This document shows, piece by piece, positions 8,496-17,892 of a stretch of 64,000 nucleotides of DNA. Both the position numbers and the translations under genes were made by a program. The stretch's first letter is position 1. Each line of letters starts with the position of its first letter. The DNA lies in NCBI GenBank assembly GCA_030037645.1, contig JASHQI010000034.1, positions 1 to 64,000 on the forward strand. Reading direction: 5' to 3'. The notes beneath the pieces are model-generated. The model saw only the letters and a program-made list of their open reading frames with translations. It was not told where the DNA came from and made no database searches. The DNA is from Xanthobacteraceae bacterium. GTDB taxonomy: Bacteria; Pseudomonadota; Alphaproteobacteria; Rhizobiales; Xanthobacteraceae.

Positions 8496-8535
8496 GATTT
8501 TTCCCCGCTAAGGCGCATTGTGCAACAAATTCGGC

Positions 8536-9657
8536 TTACGTTCCCGTCGGGCGATGCAGCGCGGTGCGCGTCCGCTGCCGTACCAGCCATTGCGAGCGGC
8601 CAGCGATGCCGAGCGCGGCGGCGCGTAACGCTGGCGGCCACGTCGTCGGCAAACCGAGAATGTAAGAGATGCGCTGGGCGCGCTCTGTGGTCGGACGCTC
8701 CTTATGCTCCCAAGCTTTGAGCGCTGTCGCAACGTCGCTTTCGCGTCCGAGATAGACTGCAAGCGACAGGGCGTTCATCATTGCACAGCCGCCGCCTTGG
8801 CCGATGTTCGGCGGCAAGGCGTGAGCAGCATCGCCGACGATGGCGACACGGCCGGCCGACCAGCGTTTCAGCTTGATCAACTCGAAGCGGTCGTAGCGAC
8901 CTTGTCCACCGATGCGATCGATCAACGCCCCAAGATGTGGAAATGCGCGCTTCCACTCGTCTTTGCGTATCGGCACAGCCTTGGCAATCGCGTCGCTATC
9001 GAGCATCGTTAGCGCGATGTAGATGTCGGTCTCGCTGCACGGCGTGTATAACAGACGTCGCGTGCCCGACCAGTATTCGATGGTCTTGGTGCCGTCCGCT
9101 GCAACGCGCTCCTCCGCCGTCTTGTCCATGAGCAGCCGAGTACAGCCGTCGACGAGATATTTTCGCTTCGAAACAAGGCCGAGCGAATCGCGCAGCTGCG
9201 AATTACAGCCGTCGGCACCGATGACAAGGTCAGCTTTAGCACTCCGACCATCGCCGAGAGTGAGCTCGCCATCGGGCGTGGCGGCCATGCCCGCGGAATT
9301 GGTCGCGATCTCAACGCCCGCGCGCTCTGCGGCGGCGGCGAGTGCGTTAATGACGTTTTGACGAACAATGCTGAACACGCGACTTGCCGCCCATCGATGC
9401 ACCGAGATCAACCGATTCCGGCCGTCGCGAACCTCGCGCGTATGCGCGAACGGCGCGCCCTTCACCGCGGCATCATAAGCGCCGACTGCTTCGAGCACGC
9501 GCAAGCCATTCTCGTAAATGTAAATGCCGGCGCCAGTGGTGCGCAGCCGCTCGGCGCGTTCGTGCACACGCACGGTCCAGCCGCGTTGCGCCAAGGCGCA
9601 AGCCGCGGTAAGGCCGGCAAATCCGGCCCCGACAATTTCCGCGTGTCGCCGTCCCAT
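8536..9657 (-). CDS. FAD-dependent aromatic hydroxylase (salicylate/3-hydroxybenzoate hydroxylase type)
   Basis: 373-residue class A flavoprotein monooxygenase. The N-terminal dinucleotide fold has GAGFAG, the DG motif is present as VIGADGCNSQLRDSLG (about residue 160), and the GD motif binding the ribityl chain is GDAAHALPPNIGQGG (about residue 275). Such enzymes use NAD(P)H and O2 to hydroxylate phenolic acids. The gene is convergent with the dioxygenase beta gene (41 bases apart) and probably co-transcribed with the solute-binding-protein gene upstream of it. It fits a pathway in which the ring product is hydroxylated again, but the substrate is not determined. Confidence 0.92.
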   Translation of the reverse strand: MGRRHAEIVGAGFAGLTAACALAQRGWTVRVHERAERLRTTGAGIYIYENGLRVLEAVGAYDAAVKGAPFAHTREVRDGRNRLISVHRWAASRVFSIVRQNVINALAAAAERAGVEIATNSAGMAATPDGELTLGDGRSAKADLVIGADGCNSQLRDSLGLVSKRKYLVDGCTRLLMDKTAEERVAADGTKTIEYWSGTRRLLYTPCSETDIYIALTMLDSDAIAKAVPIRKDEWKRAFPHLGALIDRIGGQGRYDRFELIKLKRWSAGRVAIVGDAAHALPPNIGQGGGCAMMNALSLAVYLGRESDVATALKAWEHKERPTTERAQRISYILGLPTTWPPALRAAALGIAGRSQWLVRQRTRTALHRPTGT

Positions 9658-9688
9658 TGCTACTCGGCGTCACTGGAATGACGCACCA

Positions 9689-10696
9689 CTACATCACAAA
9701 CTGATTGGTATAGAGCTCGTCAACCGGCGTCTTTTTTTGAATGATGCCCTTGGCGAAGTAAAAGTCTTGCAGCTTGGCCAGCCGGTCAGCATTGACCTCG
9801 CCGAGCACCTTTTGTCCCGGATAGACCAGCTTGTCGTAATATTCGAACGCTTCTTTGACTTGGCCCTCCTTGCCCGTCCATGCCGGTACGAATTTCACGA
9901 AGTCCATCGCCGCCTTGGCGGGATCGTCGATGATGTCTTTCATACCGTGTAGGGCCGCCTGGACGAAGGCGCGTACGATTTCAGGCTTATCCTTGATGAT
10001 CTCATCGGACGCACCGATCGCCTGAGCCATGTGCGGGAAAAATTCATCGGTGGGCAGCACCCGCACCGCCACGCCAGCGGCTTCAACCGGAGGAATCCAG
10101 TCCGGCACGCCGGCCATGCCGGCTGATTTGCCGGCAGCCACCATCTGCCACACGCCGACCGGACCTGCAGCCTGAATATTGACGTCGTCTTGAGTGAGCC
10201 CGGCGCTCGCCAGCAATCCCAGCAGCGCGTAAAAGGTCGTGTCCTGGTACGACATCACCGTGATGGTCTTGCCCTTGAGATCGGCCGGTTTCTCGATCCG
10301 CGAATCCTTGCGCACGACGAGCTGCATAAACCCCTTACCGCCGAACACCGCGACGATCTTGATGGGCACTCCGTTCTGCCGGACCATGATCGGACCGTCT
10401 GCCACGATGCCGCCGAGCGGCGCGTTGCCGGCTCCAACTTGTTTAGCCACGTCAACACCGCCACGGCCAACCGCAAAGCTCACCTCGAGACCGGCCTGGG
10501 AGAAATAGCCTTTTCCTTTGGCAAGCTGAATCGGTCCAAACGCCGGCAATAGCGGCGGCGCCGGAAACAGATAGGTGATCTTCTGATTCGCCCACGCCAG
10601 CGACGTGACGTTTCCGAGGCCGATACCAGACGCCACTGCCGCTGCATTCCGTAGCACTTGGCGACGCGACAGCACGACACTCACGCGGAAGACCAT
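9689..10696 (-). CDS. ABC transporter solute-binding protein, SsuA/NMT1 type, Tat signal
   Basis: 335 residues. The N-terminus has a twin-arginine motif (SRRQVLRN) and a hydrophobic stretch ending near AWA, so export by Tat is likely. The mature part is of the NMT1/SsuA/TauA family that binds alkanesulfonates, taurine, thiamine precursors or aromatic acids (YLFPAPPLLPAFGPIQLAKGKGYF, then the PADLKGKTITV segment). The gene is divergent from the ATPase/permease pair at 10853-12468, with 156 bases between, so the transporter is split over two transcripts sharing one control region. The aromatic genes around it suggest an aromatic acid as ligand (inference). Confidence 0.92.
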   Translation of the reverse strand: MVFRVSVVLSRRQVLRNAAAVASGIGLGNVTSLAWANQKITYLFPAPPLLPAFGPIQLAKGKGYFSQAGLEVSFAVGRGGVDVAKQVGAGNAPLGGIVADGPIMVRQNGVPIKIVAVFGGKGFMQLVVRKDSRIEKPADLKGKTITVMSYQDTTFYALLGLLASAGLTQDDVNIQAAGPVGVWQMVAAGKSAGMAGVPDWIPPVEAAGVAVRVLPTDEFFPHMAQAIGASDEIIKDKPEIVRAFVQAALHGMKDIIDDPAKAAMDFVKFVPAWTGKEGQVKEAFEYYDKLVYPGQKVLGEVNADRLAKLQDFYFAKGIIQKKTPVDELYTNQFVM

Positions 10697-10852
10697 GCGT
10701 TGGCTCCTTCATGCGGAAGGCCCCGGCAGTGAATAGTTGCCGCAACCCCTGCCCCCTCGGCGATCCCGGTATTTGCCACTATACTCGACATATCTGGGCG
10801 GCGATACGCACGCAATCGGCCCAAACAGACAGCATTTGCGTTCGATCTGCCT

Positions 10853-11680
10853 ATGTCCGGGTCCCCAATCTCCGACGTCCGACGCCTCGAATACCGCAAC
10901 GTAACGATGCGTTTTGCGCCAACGCGCGGGCGCGATGTCCTCACGGCGGTTCGCGGCGTGAGCTTCTCCGTTCGTGATGGCGAAGTCGTTTCCCTGATCG
11001 GGCCGAGCGGCTGCGGCAAGAGCACGCTCTTGAGCATCGGCTCGGGGCTAACCGCGCCGAGCGAAGGGGAAGCATGTGTTGACGGCGCGCGCCTTGAAGG
11101 CCCCAATGCCGAAGTGGCGCTCATGCTGCAGAAGGATTTGCTGCTGCCGTGGCGCACTGTCGCCGAAAATGTCATGCTCGGTGTCGAAATCCAGGGCATG
11201 CCCCTGCCGGAACGCAAGCAGCGTGCACAAGAGCTGCTGTCCAATTTCAACCTCGCCGAATTCTCCAATCATTATCCGCATCAACTGTCGGGCGGCATGC
11301 GCCAGCGCGTGGCGTTGGCTCGCACGCTTGCCGTCGATCCCCACGTTCTTTTGCTTGACGAGCCATTTTCCGCCGTTGACGCGCAGACCCGCATCGTCCT
11401 GCAACGCGAACTTGCGCAAACATTGCAACGCGCAGGCAAGACCGCACTGCTCATTACCCACGATCTGGCGGAAGCTGTTACACTGTCAGATCGCGTCCTC
11501 GTCATGAGCCGGCGTCCTGGCACGATTATCGACGAAATCACCATTGATATGCCGCAACGCGATAACCCGATTGCCCGACGCCATGACCCCAAAGTCAATG
11601 ATTACGTGGCCCGGCTGATGGATCGCCTCGACATCGCGCATGCTTCGCTTGATCAGGTGCCGGCGGGAGATGCCGCATGA
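10853..11680 (+). CDS. ABC transporter ATP-binding protein, SsuB/TauB type
   Basis: 275-residue importer ATPase. Walker A is GPSGCGKST (about residue 50), the signature is LSGGMRQRVALAR, Walker B is VLLLDEPFSAVD and the switch His is in LITHD. The C-terminal extension fits the SsuB/TauB subfamily. It overlaps the permease gene by four bases (ATGA), a sign of translational coupling. With the permease and the divergent Tat-exported binding protein it forms a complete importer. Confidence 0.95.
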   Translation: MSGSPISDVRRLEYRNVTMRFAPTRGRDVLTAVRGVSFSVRDGEVVSLIGPSGCGKSTLLSIGSGLTAPSEGEACVDGARLEGPNAEVALMLQKDLLLPWRTVAENVMLGVEIQGMPLPERKQRAQELLSNFNLAEFSNHYPHQLSGGMRQRVALARTLAVDPHVLLLDEPFSAVDAQTRIVLQRELAQTLQRAGKTALLITHDLAEAVTLSDRVLVMSRRPGTIIDEITIDMPQRDNPIARRHDPKVNDYVARLMDRLDIAHASLDQVPAGDAA

Positions 11681-12468
11681 ATGGTCGCTCCGTCGTTATG
11701 CGTAGGGGGCTCGCTGCAAGCGTCGCCCTGCTCCTCATTTTTCTGGCGGCGTGGCAATGGGGACCCGGTCTGCTCGGCGTACCCTCCTTCATCGTGCCGT
11801 CGTTATCCATGGTTGCCGTCGAATTCGTTCATGCCTGGCAGGTCAACCATTTGCTGTTTCACACCAGCGTCACCATTGCCGAGGTTATGGCCGGCTTTGC
11901 GCTGGGAAGTCTGCTCGGCGCCGTTGTCGGCTATCTGCTCGGCATGTCTCCCACCGCAGAGTTTGCGCTATCGCCCTATATTCTTGCGCTGCAAATCGCG
12001 CCGAAGGTCGCATTCGCGCCCCTATTCATCCTTTGGATGGGCTTTACCGTGTACCCGAAAATACTTGTCGCCATTTTGATCGTGTTCTTTCCAGTCATGG
12101 TCAATGTGCTGACCGCAGTGCGCAACGTCGACCCCGATCTCATCAACTTGGCACGCTCCTTTAAGGCGACCCGCGCGCAAATCTTCTGGAAGATCGAGTT
12201 TCCAACCTCGATGCCGCCGATGTTCGCCGGCTTGCGGATCGGCTCGACGCTCGCCGTCATTGGCGTCGTCGTCGGCGAGCTTGTCGGCGGCAATATGGGC
12301 CTCGGCTACCTGCTAACCTTCGGCGAAGGCCAGGCCAACACACCGATGGTATTCGTTTCGATCGTGATGCTGACCGCGGTCGGCGGCCTCGCTTATCTTG
12401 CCGTCATCATCGTCGAGCGGCACATACTGCATTATTTGCCGGCGCGGGGAGTTCGAGGTGATTTCTGA
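11677..12468 (+). CDS. ABC transporter permease, SsuC/TauC type
   Basis: 263-residue inner-membrane permease with about six hydrophobic segments. The EAA-type cytoplasmic loop is around INLARSFKATRAQIFWKIEFPTSMP (residues about 150-175). It starts within the stop codon region of the ATPase (ATGA overlap). As a homodimer with two ATPases it would complete the importer for the ligand captured by the divergent binding protein. Confidence 0.94.
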   Translation: MNGRSVVMRRGLAASVALLLIFLAAWQWGPGLLGVPSFIVPSLSMVAVEFVHAWQVNHLLFHTSVTIAEVMAGFALGSLLGAVVGYLLGMSPTAEFALSPYILALQIAPKVAFAPLFILWMGFTVYPKILVAILIVFFPVMVNVLTAVRNVDPDLINLARSFKATRAQIFWKIEFPTSMPPMFAGLRIGSTLAVIGVVVGELVGGNMGLGYLLTFGEGQANTPMVFVSIVMLTAVGGLAYLAVIIVERHILHYLPARGVRGDF

Positions 12469-12500
12469 ATACGTCCCGCTTTCAGGCAGAGGAGAAATGA

Positions 12501-14162
12501 TCACGAAGGAAAATGCTCGGCATGCCAATCGGCCTCAAGATTGGGATTGATTTTGCCATCGAGGACAAACACGCCCGAAGCGCCATCCGCGACCCACGCC
12601 TTTAGCGGCTCCAGATCGCTGAGCGCGCGTACCGTCGTGCCACGCGCACCATAGCCGCGAGCAATGGCCGCAAAATCCGTGTCCGGAAACTGTACGATGT
12701 CGGTCGAAAAGCCCTGACGACGGAAATAATGCACCTCCGCCGCATAGGAACTGTCATTGTAGATGAGGATGCACAATCGCAGCCCGAGCCGGATGGCGGT
12801 CTCCAAATCCGCGATCGACATCAAAAATCCACCGTCTCCGGTGCCGAGCACCGCGAGTTTGCCCGGATTGGCAATAGCAAGACCGATCGCCGAGGCAAGG
12901 CCGAGACCAACCGATTGGAATGAGTGACTAAGGCACGAGGCGCGCGCATTCGGCACGCGCAAATAACGTGGCACCCAGCCGCAGAAATGCCCCGAGTCTG
13001 AAGCAACCACCCGGTCCGCCGGCAGGATCGCATCAACGGCCTTGCTCAGTGTTCGTGGATCGATGAATTGTGCGTTCGATTCGTCCGGGTGGGGAGCATG
13101 ATGGTTATCGCCCAAGCGAATGCGCTCGCGCATCGCCTCGCTGCGCCGACCATCCCTTTCCTTTATCCCGCGACGATCAAGCTCCGCCAGCAAAGCGTCG
13201 GCGGTCGCTTTCGCATCGCCATGCACCGCGAGCTGGACCGGCATCTGATAGCCGAGCTTGGACGTGTCTACATCGACCTGCGCGACCACCGCAACAGGAG
13301 CAATCAACTTGCCTTTCTTGGTCGTCCATGACGTCAGGCTCGCACCGAACGCGAGAATAAAGTCGCTCTCGGAAATGAGCTGATCGGCGCCCGGCGAAGA
13401 AAAGCCGCCGCTGATGCCGACCGACCACGGATTTTGCGAAAACAGGCCGTGACCACAAACCGAGGTCGCCAGTAACGCGCCCACGCGATCAGCAAGCGCG
13501 ACCAAGGCAAATTCGGCATCGGCTATTGCAGCGCCTCGGCCAGCGAGCACAAGGGGCCGCTTCGCCTGTACCAGCGCATCGGCCAGGCTTGCGACCGCAT
13601 CCGGATCCGGATGCGGCCGGCCAGGCACCGGTGGTAATTCGAGTGGCGCTATGTTCGAAGCAAGCGGCGCATTCTGCACATCGAGCGGCATGCTGAGCAC
13701 CACTGTCTGACGGTCGCGCAACGCGCGAGTGACGGCACGCAGTGTGTCGTCACGCGCGGAGCTTGGCGTATGCAACCGCTCCGGTACCGCGCCAACCGCA
13801 CGCACCATTTCGCCTTGCTCGATGTAGAAGTTGTTCTTCACTGCACCGATCGGCACGTCGCCCGCCAAGACCACAAGCGGGGTACGACTCTTTGCTGCCT
13901 CGCCGATGCCCGTCAGGGCATTGGTCAGCCCGGGTCCGGAATGCACGCTCACGAGCGTCAATTCACCGGTCGCCTTGGCATAGGCGTCGGCCATCGTGGC
14001 CGCGTTGCACTCGTGACGAGCGCAAATGAGCTCGACGCCGTTCTCGACCAGCGCGTGCGAAATTCTGAAGTTTGCGGTGCCGAGAAGACCGAAGCAGCGA
14101 CGCGCGCCATAAGCGGCAAGGTCACCGGCGACCACGTCTGCAACGGCTTGACTAGCGGTCAT
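12501..14162 (-). CDS. thiamine-diphosphate-dependent enzyme of the acetolactate synthase/benzoylformate decarboxylase family
   Basis: 553 residues with the three-domain layout of the family: an N-terminal pyrimidine-binding domain with the catalytic Glu in ICARHECNAATMADAY (about residue 50), a central domain, and a C-terminal pyrophosphate domain with GDGGFLMS and, about 26 residues on, the Asn in YNDSSY. It lacks features that would mark it as biosynthetic IlvB, and no small subunit is adjacent. It may decarboxylate a 2-keto acid or join aldehydes in the aromatic pathway around it, for example a benzoylformate-like intermediate, which is inference. It is convergent with the transporter permease gene (32 bases apart). 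Confidence 0.9.
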   Translation of the reverse strand: MTASQAVADVVAGDLAAYGARRCFGLLGTANFRISHALVENGVELICARHECNAATMADAYAKATGELTLVSVHSGPGLTNALTGIGEAAKSRTPLVVLAGDVPIGAVKNNFYIEQGEMVRAVGAVPERLHTPSSARDDTLRAVTRALRDRQTVVLSMPLDVQNAPLASNIAPLELPPVPGRPHPDPDAVASLADALVQAKRPLVLAGRGAAIADAEFALVALADRVGALLATSVCGHGLFSQNPWSVGISGGFSSPGADQLISESDFILAFGASLTSWTTKKGKLIAPVAVVAQVDVDTSKLGYQMPVQLAVHGDAKATADALLAELDRRGIKERDGRRSEAMRERIRLGDNHHAPHPDESNAQFIDPRTLSKAVDAILPADRVVASDSGHFCGWVPRYLRVPNARASCLSHSFQSVGLGLASAIGLAIANPGKLAVLGTGDGGFLMSIADLETAIRLGLRLCILIYNDSSYAAEVHYFRRQGFSTDIVQFPDTDFAAIARGYGARGTTVRALSDLEPLKAWVADGASGVFVLDGKINPNLEADWHAEHFPS

Positions 14163-14369
14163 TGGACCTCCCTCTTGGGGCTTTTCGTGCGCAAATTCAG
14201 GTCATATACGATCGCATCTGGACGTGCTTGACGCTCTCGACGGCGCGGCTCTGCATGGTCCATCATGGATTGGGCTTCCCCTCGTGCGGCGCCTGAATTC
14301 GAAATCGTATTCGCCTCTAACGCAGTGTCGCACTGATCCCTCAACAAGAGCAATCAACCGGAGTAGCGT

Positions 14370-15452
14370 ATGTGGGACAGAGGTAAGCCGGCGCACATCC
14401 TCGAGATTGGAGAATTCAGCCTTTTCAAAAGGAGCATTCCAAAGGAAACGACCTATATTTATACGGGCAACAATCCCCATGGTGCGAACGATCTGGAGCA
14501 CACGTCGTTTGCGCCGGCGCGGCTCCCCGGTTTATTGCAGTCCCTGAAAAGGGGTGAATGGGACATTATCATCTGCTATCCACCAGCCCGACCGCTGGTC
14601 GATTGCCGCCGCGCCATGGGAGGCTTGCCGGCGGCCGTGGCCAGAATTCTTTTTCGGTTTCGCACATTGGGAACTTACGTTACGCGAATCCGCGCGCCGA
14701 TTCCGTTGGTGGTGCTCGATTTCAACGAGATGTTGACCGTGCCTCGCCCGGCGCTAAAGCTCCTTGACAAATCGATCGTGTATTTCAAGCGCGAGTTGCC
14801 TTTAGATCCGGCGAAGGCATTATTCGATGTCGTGCCACAATTCCGCACACCCAAGCGGGTGCTGTCCTCAAAGTATTACTCGCGCAATGTCGACAAGTTG
14901 CGGCCAATCTCTATCGCTATCGCCGAAGAAACCGCCCGCTTGGCGCTCGCAACCCGGCCGGAGAAGTCAGTCGACATATTCTTTGCCGGGTCTGTAAGCA
15001 ATTCAACGATTCGGCAGCGTGGATTCGCCCAATTACAGAAACTCGCCGAACTCGACTACTCGATCGACATTTGCGAGGGCGGTTTGCCGCGGGCCGAATA
15101 TCTCGAGCGTTGCGCGAGGGCATGGCTGACGTGGTCACCGGAAGGTTTTGGTTGGGAGTGCTTCAGACATTACGAAGCAAGCTTGTGCCGCTCCGTACCC
15201 GTCATCAGTCCGCCCAATATTTTGCGCTATCAACCGCTCCTCGACGGCGTCCATGCCTTGACATATCCAGTGGAAGGCGACGGATTGACTGCGGTCGTCA
15301 CAAAAGCTCTCCAGGACAAATCAAAGTTGACGGCGATGGCGCAGCAGGCTCGAGAGCATGTCATCCGCCATCACACTCACGATCGAATCTGCGAATACAT
15401 TCTCGATTGCGCCAGAAATTGCCTCCCGCACAAAGAGCCGGCGCATGACTAG
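14370..15452 (+). CDS. glycosyltransferase-like protein (exostosin/GT1-like C-terminal domain)
   Basis: 360 residues. A GGAG element seven bases before the ATG supports the start. The C-terminal half looks like the nucleotide-sugar side of a GT-B enzyme: VDIFFAGSVSNSTIRQRGF opens a Rossmann-like unit, and AWLTWSPEGFGWECFRHYEASLCRSVPVI resembles the acidic EGFG...E motif. The N-terminal half is unlike a standard family and I do not recognise it. The gene overlaps the next glycosyltransferase by eight bases, so the two are translationally coupled. It is presumably part of a surface-glycan operon. The donor and acceptor are unknown. Confidence 0.72.
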   Translation: MWDRGKPAHILEIGEFSLFKRSIPKETTYIYTGNNPHGANDLEHTSFAPARLPGLLQSLKRGEWDIIICYPPARPLVDCRRAMGGLPAAVARILFRFRTLGTYVTRIRAPIPLVVLDFNEMLTVPRPALKLLDKSIVYFKRELPLDPAKALFDVVPQFRTPKRVLSSKYYSRNVDKLRPISIAIAEETARLALATRPEKSVDIFFAGSVSNSTIRQRGFAQLQKLAELDYSIDICEGGLPRAEYLERCARAWLTWSPEGFGWECFRHYEASLCRSVPVISPPNILRYQPLLDGVHALTYPVEGDGLTAVVTKALQDKSKLTAMAQQAREHVIRHHTHDRICEYILDCARNCLPHKEPAHD

Positions 15453-16824
15453 AAAGCCCGGATTGCTTTGGATCGATGTCACGGAGCTGTTCGACCACTT
15501 TCGATTTGCGCGGCATCCGACTGGCATTGGGCGGGTTATCGTGCATCTTGCCGACGCACTCAGGGCTGATTCCGGAGATGTCTTTGAGAGCGCACGCATT
15601 CTGCTCTGGGATCCGGTTGGCCGATGTGCACTCACCACCGAAGATCCACGGCTACAGCCCCTTTCGACATTTTTACCGCAACTCATGGCATCTTATGAGG
15701 CTGCGGGCTTGCGTCAGAACCGCCCTTCTTCGCGAGCGATGAAGGCGCTTCGCACTTCTATTCCGCGTCGATGGCGATATCGAATATTCCCGTCGGATAA
15801 TGGCGTTGCGATGCTTAAACACTTGGCGGTGCGAGACGGCATTCGTCTTGCGGAAGTATGTTTTTCCCCAGGCGACTGCCTCTTTGTTCCGGGATCATTT
15901 TGGCTGGGAAAATACGCACCACTCATCGCCGCGAGCGCCAACGCCCGCAGCGTTCCTGTGACGGCATTCGTCCATGATGTCGTGCTACTATCGCACCCCG
16001 AATGGTTGCCGGGACCGCATAGCGAACAGTTCCGCCGCGGTTGCGACGCCTTCCTGCCCTTCTGCACGGCGATCATCTGCAATTCGTCGCACACACGAGA
16101 TGAACTGCGGCGTCTGGTGTCGTTGCCCGCCGATCTGCCCGTGGCCATGTGTCGGCTCGGCGATCGGCCGTTCGGAAGGCGATCACAGCCGATTTCGGCT
16201 TCGATTTCCGCGCTGCTTGGTCAACGGTACGTGTTGTTTGTGTCGACGATTAGGCCGAGAAAGAATCACAAATTGCTGGTCGAAGCCTGGTGTCGCCTTT
16301 GGCGAGAGCTCGGCCCCCTCACTCCCCATTTGCTGTTCGTCGGCGGCGGAACACCGGATGCAGGTCTGTCGCAGATGTTGGAGAGCGAAAGGACCGACGG
16401 CGGCCGCGTCATACGGCTTGCTGACGTTGACGATAGCGGACTAGAAGCGCTCTACGAGCACGCATGGATGACCGCCTACCCAAGTCTTGCAGAAGGCTAT
16501 GGTATCCCAGTTGCGGAGGCATTGAGCCACGGCAAGATCTGCTTGGCGACGCCGAGCGGCGGTATTCGCGAAATTTCCGACAAACTTATCGACTTCATCG
16601 ATCCTCTGGATCCAGAAAGTGTCATTACGAAGGTGAAGGCCTATTTGACCGACCCCACGCTACACGCCAATCGCGAGACCGAGATCAGAACTAACTATCA
16701 GCAGACGGATTGGTCTCAGACCGCAAGCGCGGTGCGGTCTGTTTTGGAAGGCACGGTCATGCGTGTTCAAGGCGCCAGTGCCGCCATGTCTGCTGCACGT
16801 GCTTACACTCGATCGGCGCAATAG
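15445..16824 (+). CDS. glycosyltransferase family 4
   Basis: 459 residues from the ATG at 15445, which lies in ATGACTAG and overlaps the previous stop. The earlier ORF-track start at 15358 would run inside that gene. It is a GT-B fold enzyme: the N-terminal unit opens GLLWIDVTELFDHF, the second Rossmann unit starts at YVLFVSTIRPRKNH, and the donor-binding E-x7-E motif is EGYGIPVAE. The opening 'WxDVT' and the middle segments resemble the protein at 19006-20313, so the two are probably paralogues. The role is likely adding a sugar to a cell-surface polysaccharide or lipopolysaccharide. Confidence 0.9.
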   Translation: MTRKPGLLWIDVTELFDHFRFARHPTGIGRVIVHLADALRADSGDVFESARILLWDPVGRCALTTEDPRLQPLSTFLPQLMASYEAAGLRQNRPSSRAMKALRTSIPRRWRYRIFPSDNGVAMLKHLAVRDGIRLAEVCFSPGDCLFVPGSFWLGKYAPLIAASANARSVPVTAFVHDVVLLSHPEWLPGPHSEQFRRGCDAFLPFCTAIICNSSHTRDELRRLVSLPADLPVAMCRLGDRPFGRRSQPISASISALLGQRYVLFVSTIRPRKNHKLLVEAWCRLWRELGPLTPHLLFVGGGTPDAGLSQMLESERTDGGRVIRLADVDDSGLEALYEHAWMTAYPSLAEGYGIPVAEALSHGKICLATPSGGIREISDKLIDFIDPLDPESVITKVKAYLTDPTLHANRETEIRTNYQQTDWSQTASAVRSVLEGTVMRVQGASAAMSAARAYTRSAQ

Positions 16825-16842
16825 AAAATTCTGCAGATCGCA

Positions 16843-17892
16843 ATGGCAAGTATCATAATTGCCGATAGTACGAGCCGTTACGACGGCAGAGACTTGGAAA
16901 CTCGTCCATTGGGCGGCACCGAGACGAGTGTCATTCGCTGCGCCCGCGAGCTCGGCGGCCGCGGACACCAAGTGACGGTCTATACGCGTTGCGCGGCTCC
17001 AATCGAACATGAGGGCATCTCGTGGATGCCGTTAAATTCCGCCCCACCGAATAAATGCGACGTCTATGTGGCCGTGCAACAGCCGAAGCTTCTGGGCTTT
17101 GTTCGTAACCCAAAGCAAAGAGCCATCTGGGTGATTTGGCCGGTCAGTCAACTCAAACATTACAAGAAAATCTGGCGGATGTGGCTTTATCGCCCAATTC
17201 CGGTTCTGGTCAGCCAATATCAGCTTGAAACCTATTCGCGGTTTCTCCCCGGACAGTCGTCCCGAATAGTCATTCCCCTTGCCGTGCCGGATGACATCAG
17301 AAGTCAGGAAGTACAGGTCACGCCGCCTGCTCGCCGCGCAATCTTTGCCTCAAATCCACAGCGGAATTTGCGGCGGTTGGTTGAAATATGGGTAGCATCG
17401 ATCCTGCCACGCGTGCCCGATGCGATACTTGATGTCTATGGCGTCAACGCTCTGCGTCCCGGCGAGAACGCCTGGAAATCGTGGGAAGGATCAGTGCTGC
17501 CGCCAAACATGCCGGATCATGTCAAAAATTCGGTTTGCGTGCACTCGGCTGTCGACCGCCGAACGCTTATTGACGCGATGCGGCGCTCCAGAGTCATGCT
17601 TTATCTCGGACACAAGGCCGAAGCATTTTGCTTGTCGTTAGCCGAGGCCCAGGCACTGGGCGTGCCCGCCGTGATCGCGCCGGTAGCCGTTTTGCCTGAA
17701 CGTGTGATCGACGGAGTCACCGGCTTTCACCGTGCCGATCCAGAGCGCTTTGCGGACGCGGCGGTTTCGCTGCTAACAGATGACGACCTGTGGCGACGCC
17801 AGCACGAAGCGGCGCTTCGCCTTCAACAGGGCATCAGTTGGGCGGAACACGCGGCGCGTTTTGAAACCGCGCTGTTGGGAAATCAATTTTGA
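16843..17892 (+). CDS. glycosyltransferase family 4-like
   Basis: 349 residues. The N-terminus has the acceptor-side GG loop (PLGGTETSVIRCARELGGRGH), typical of GT4 enzymes. The C-terminal domain carries the donor-binding acidic motif in KAEAFCLSLAEAQALGVPAV and ends in a helical tail. It follows the previous transferase by 18 bases and ends overlapping, tail to tail by ten bases, with a GT2 gene on the other strand. It acts in the cytoplasm on a lipid-linked or LPS acceptor (family knowledge). The specific sugar is unknown. Confidence 0.87.
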   Translation: MASIIIADSTSRYDGRDLETRPLGGTETSVIRCARELGGRGHQVTVYTRCAAPIEHEGISWMPLNSAPPNKCDVYVAVQQPKLLGFVRNPKQRAIWVIWPVSQLKHYKKIWRMWLYRPIPVLVSQYQLETYSRFLPGQSSRIVIPLAVPDDIRSQEVQVTPPARRAIFASNPQRNLRRLVEIWVASILPRVPDAILDVYGVNALRPGENAWKSWEGSVLPPNMPDHVKNSVCVHSAVDRRTLIDAMRRSRVMLYLGHKAEAFCLSLAEAQALGVPAVIAPVAVLPERVIDGVTGFHRADPERFADAAVSLLTDDDLWRRQHEAALRLQQGISWAEHAARFETALLGNQF

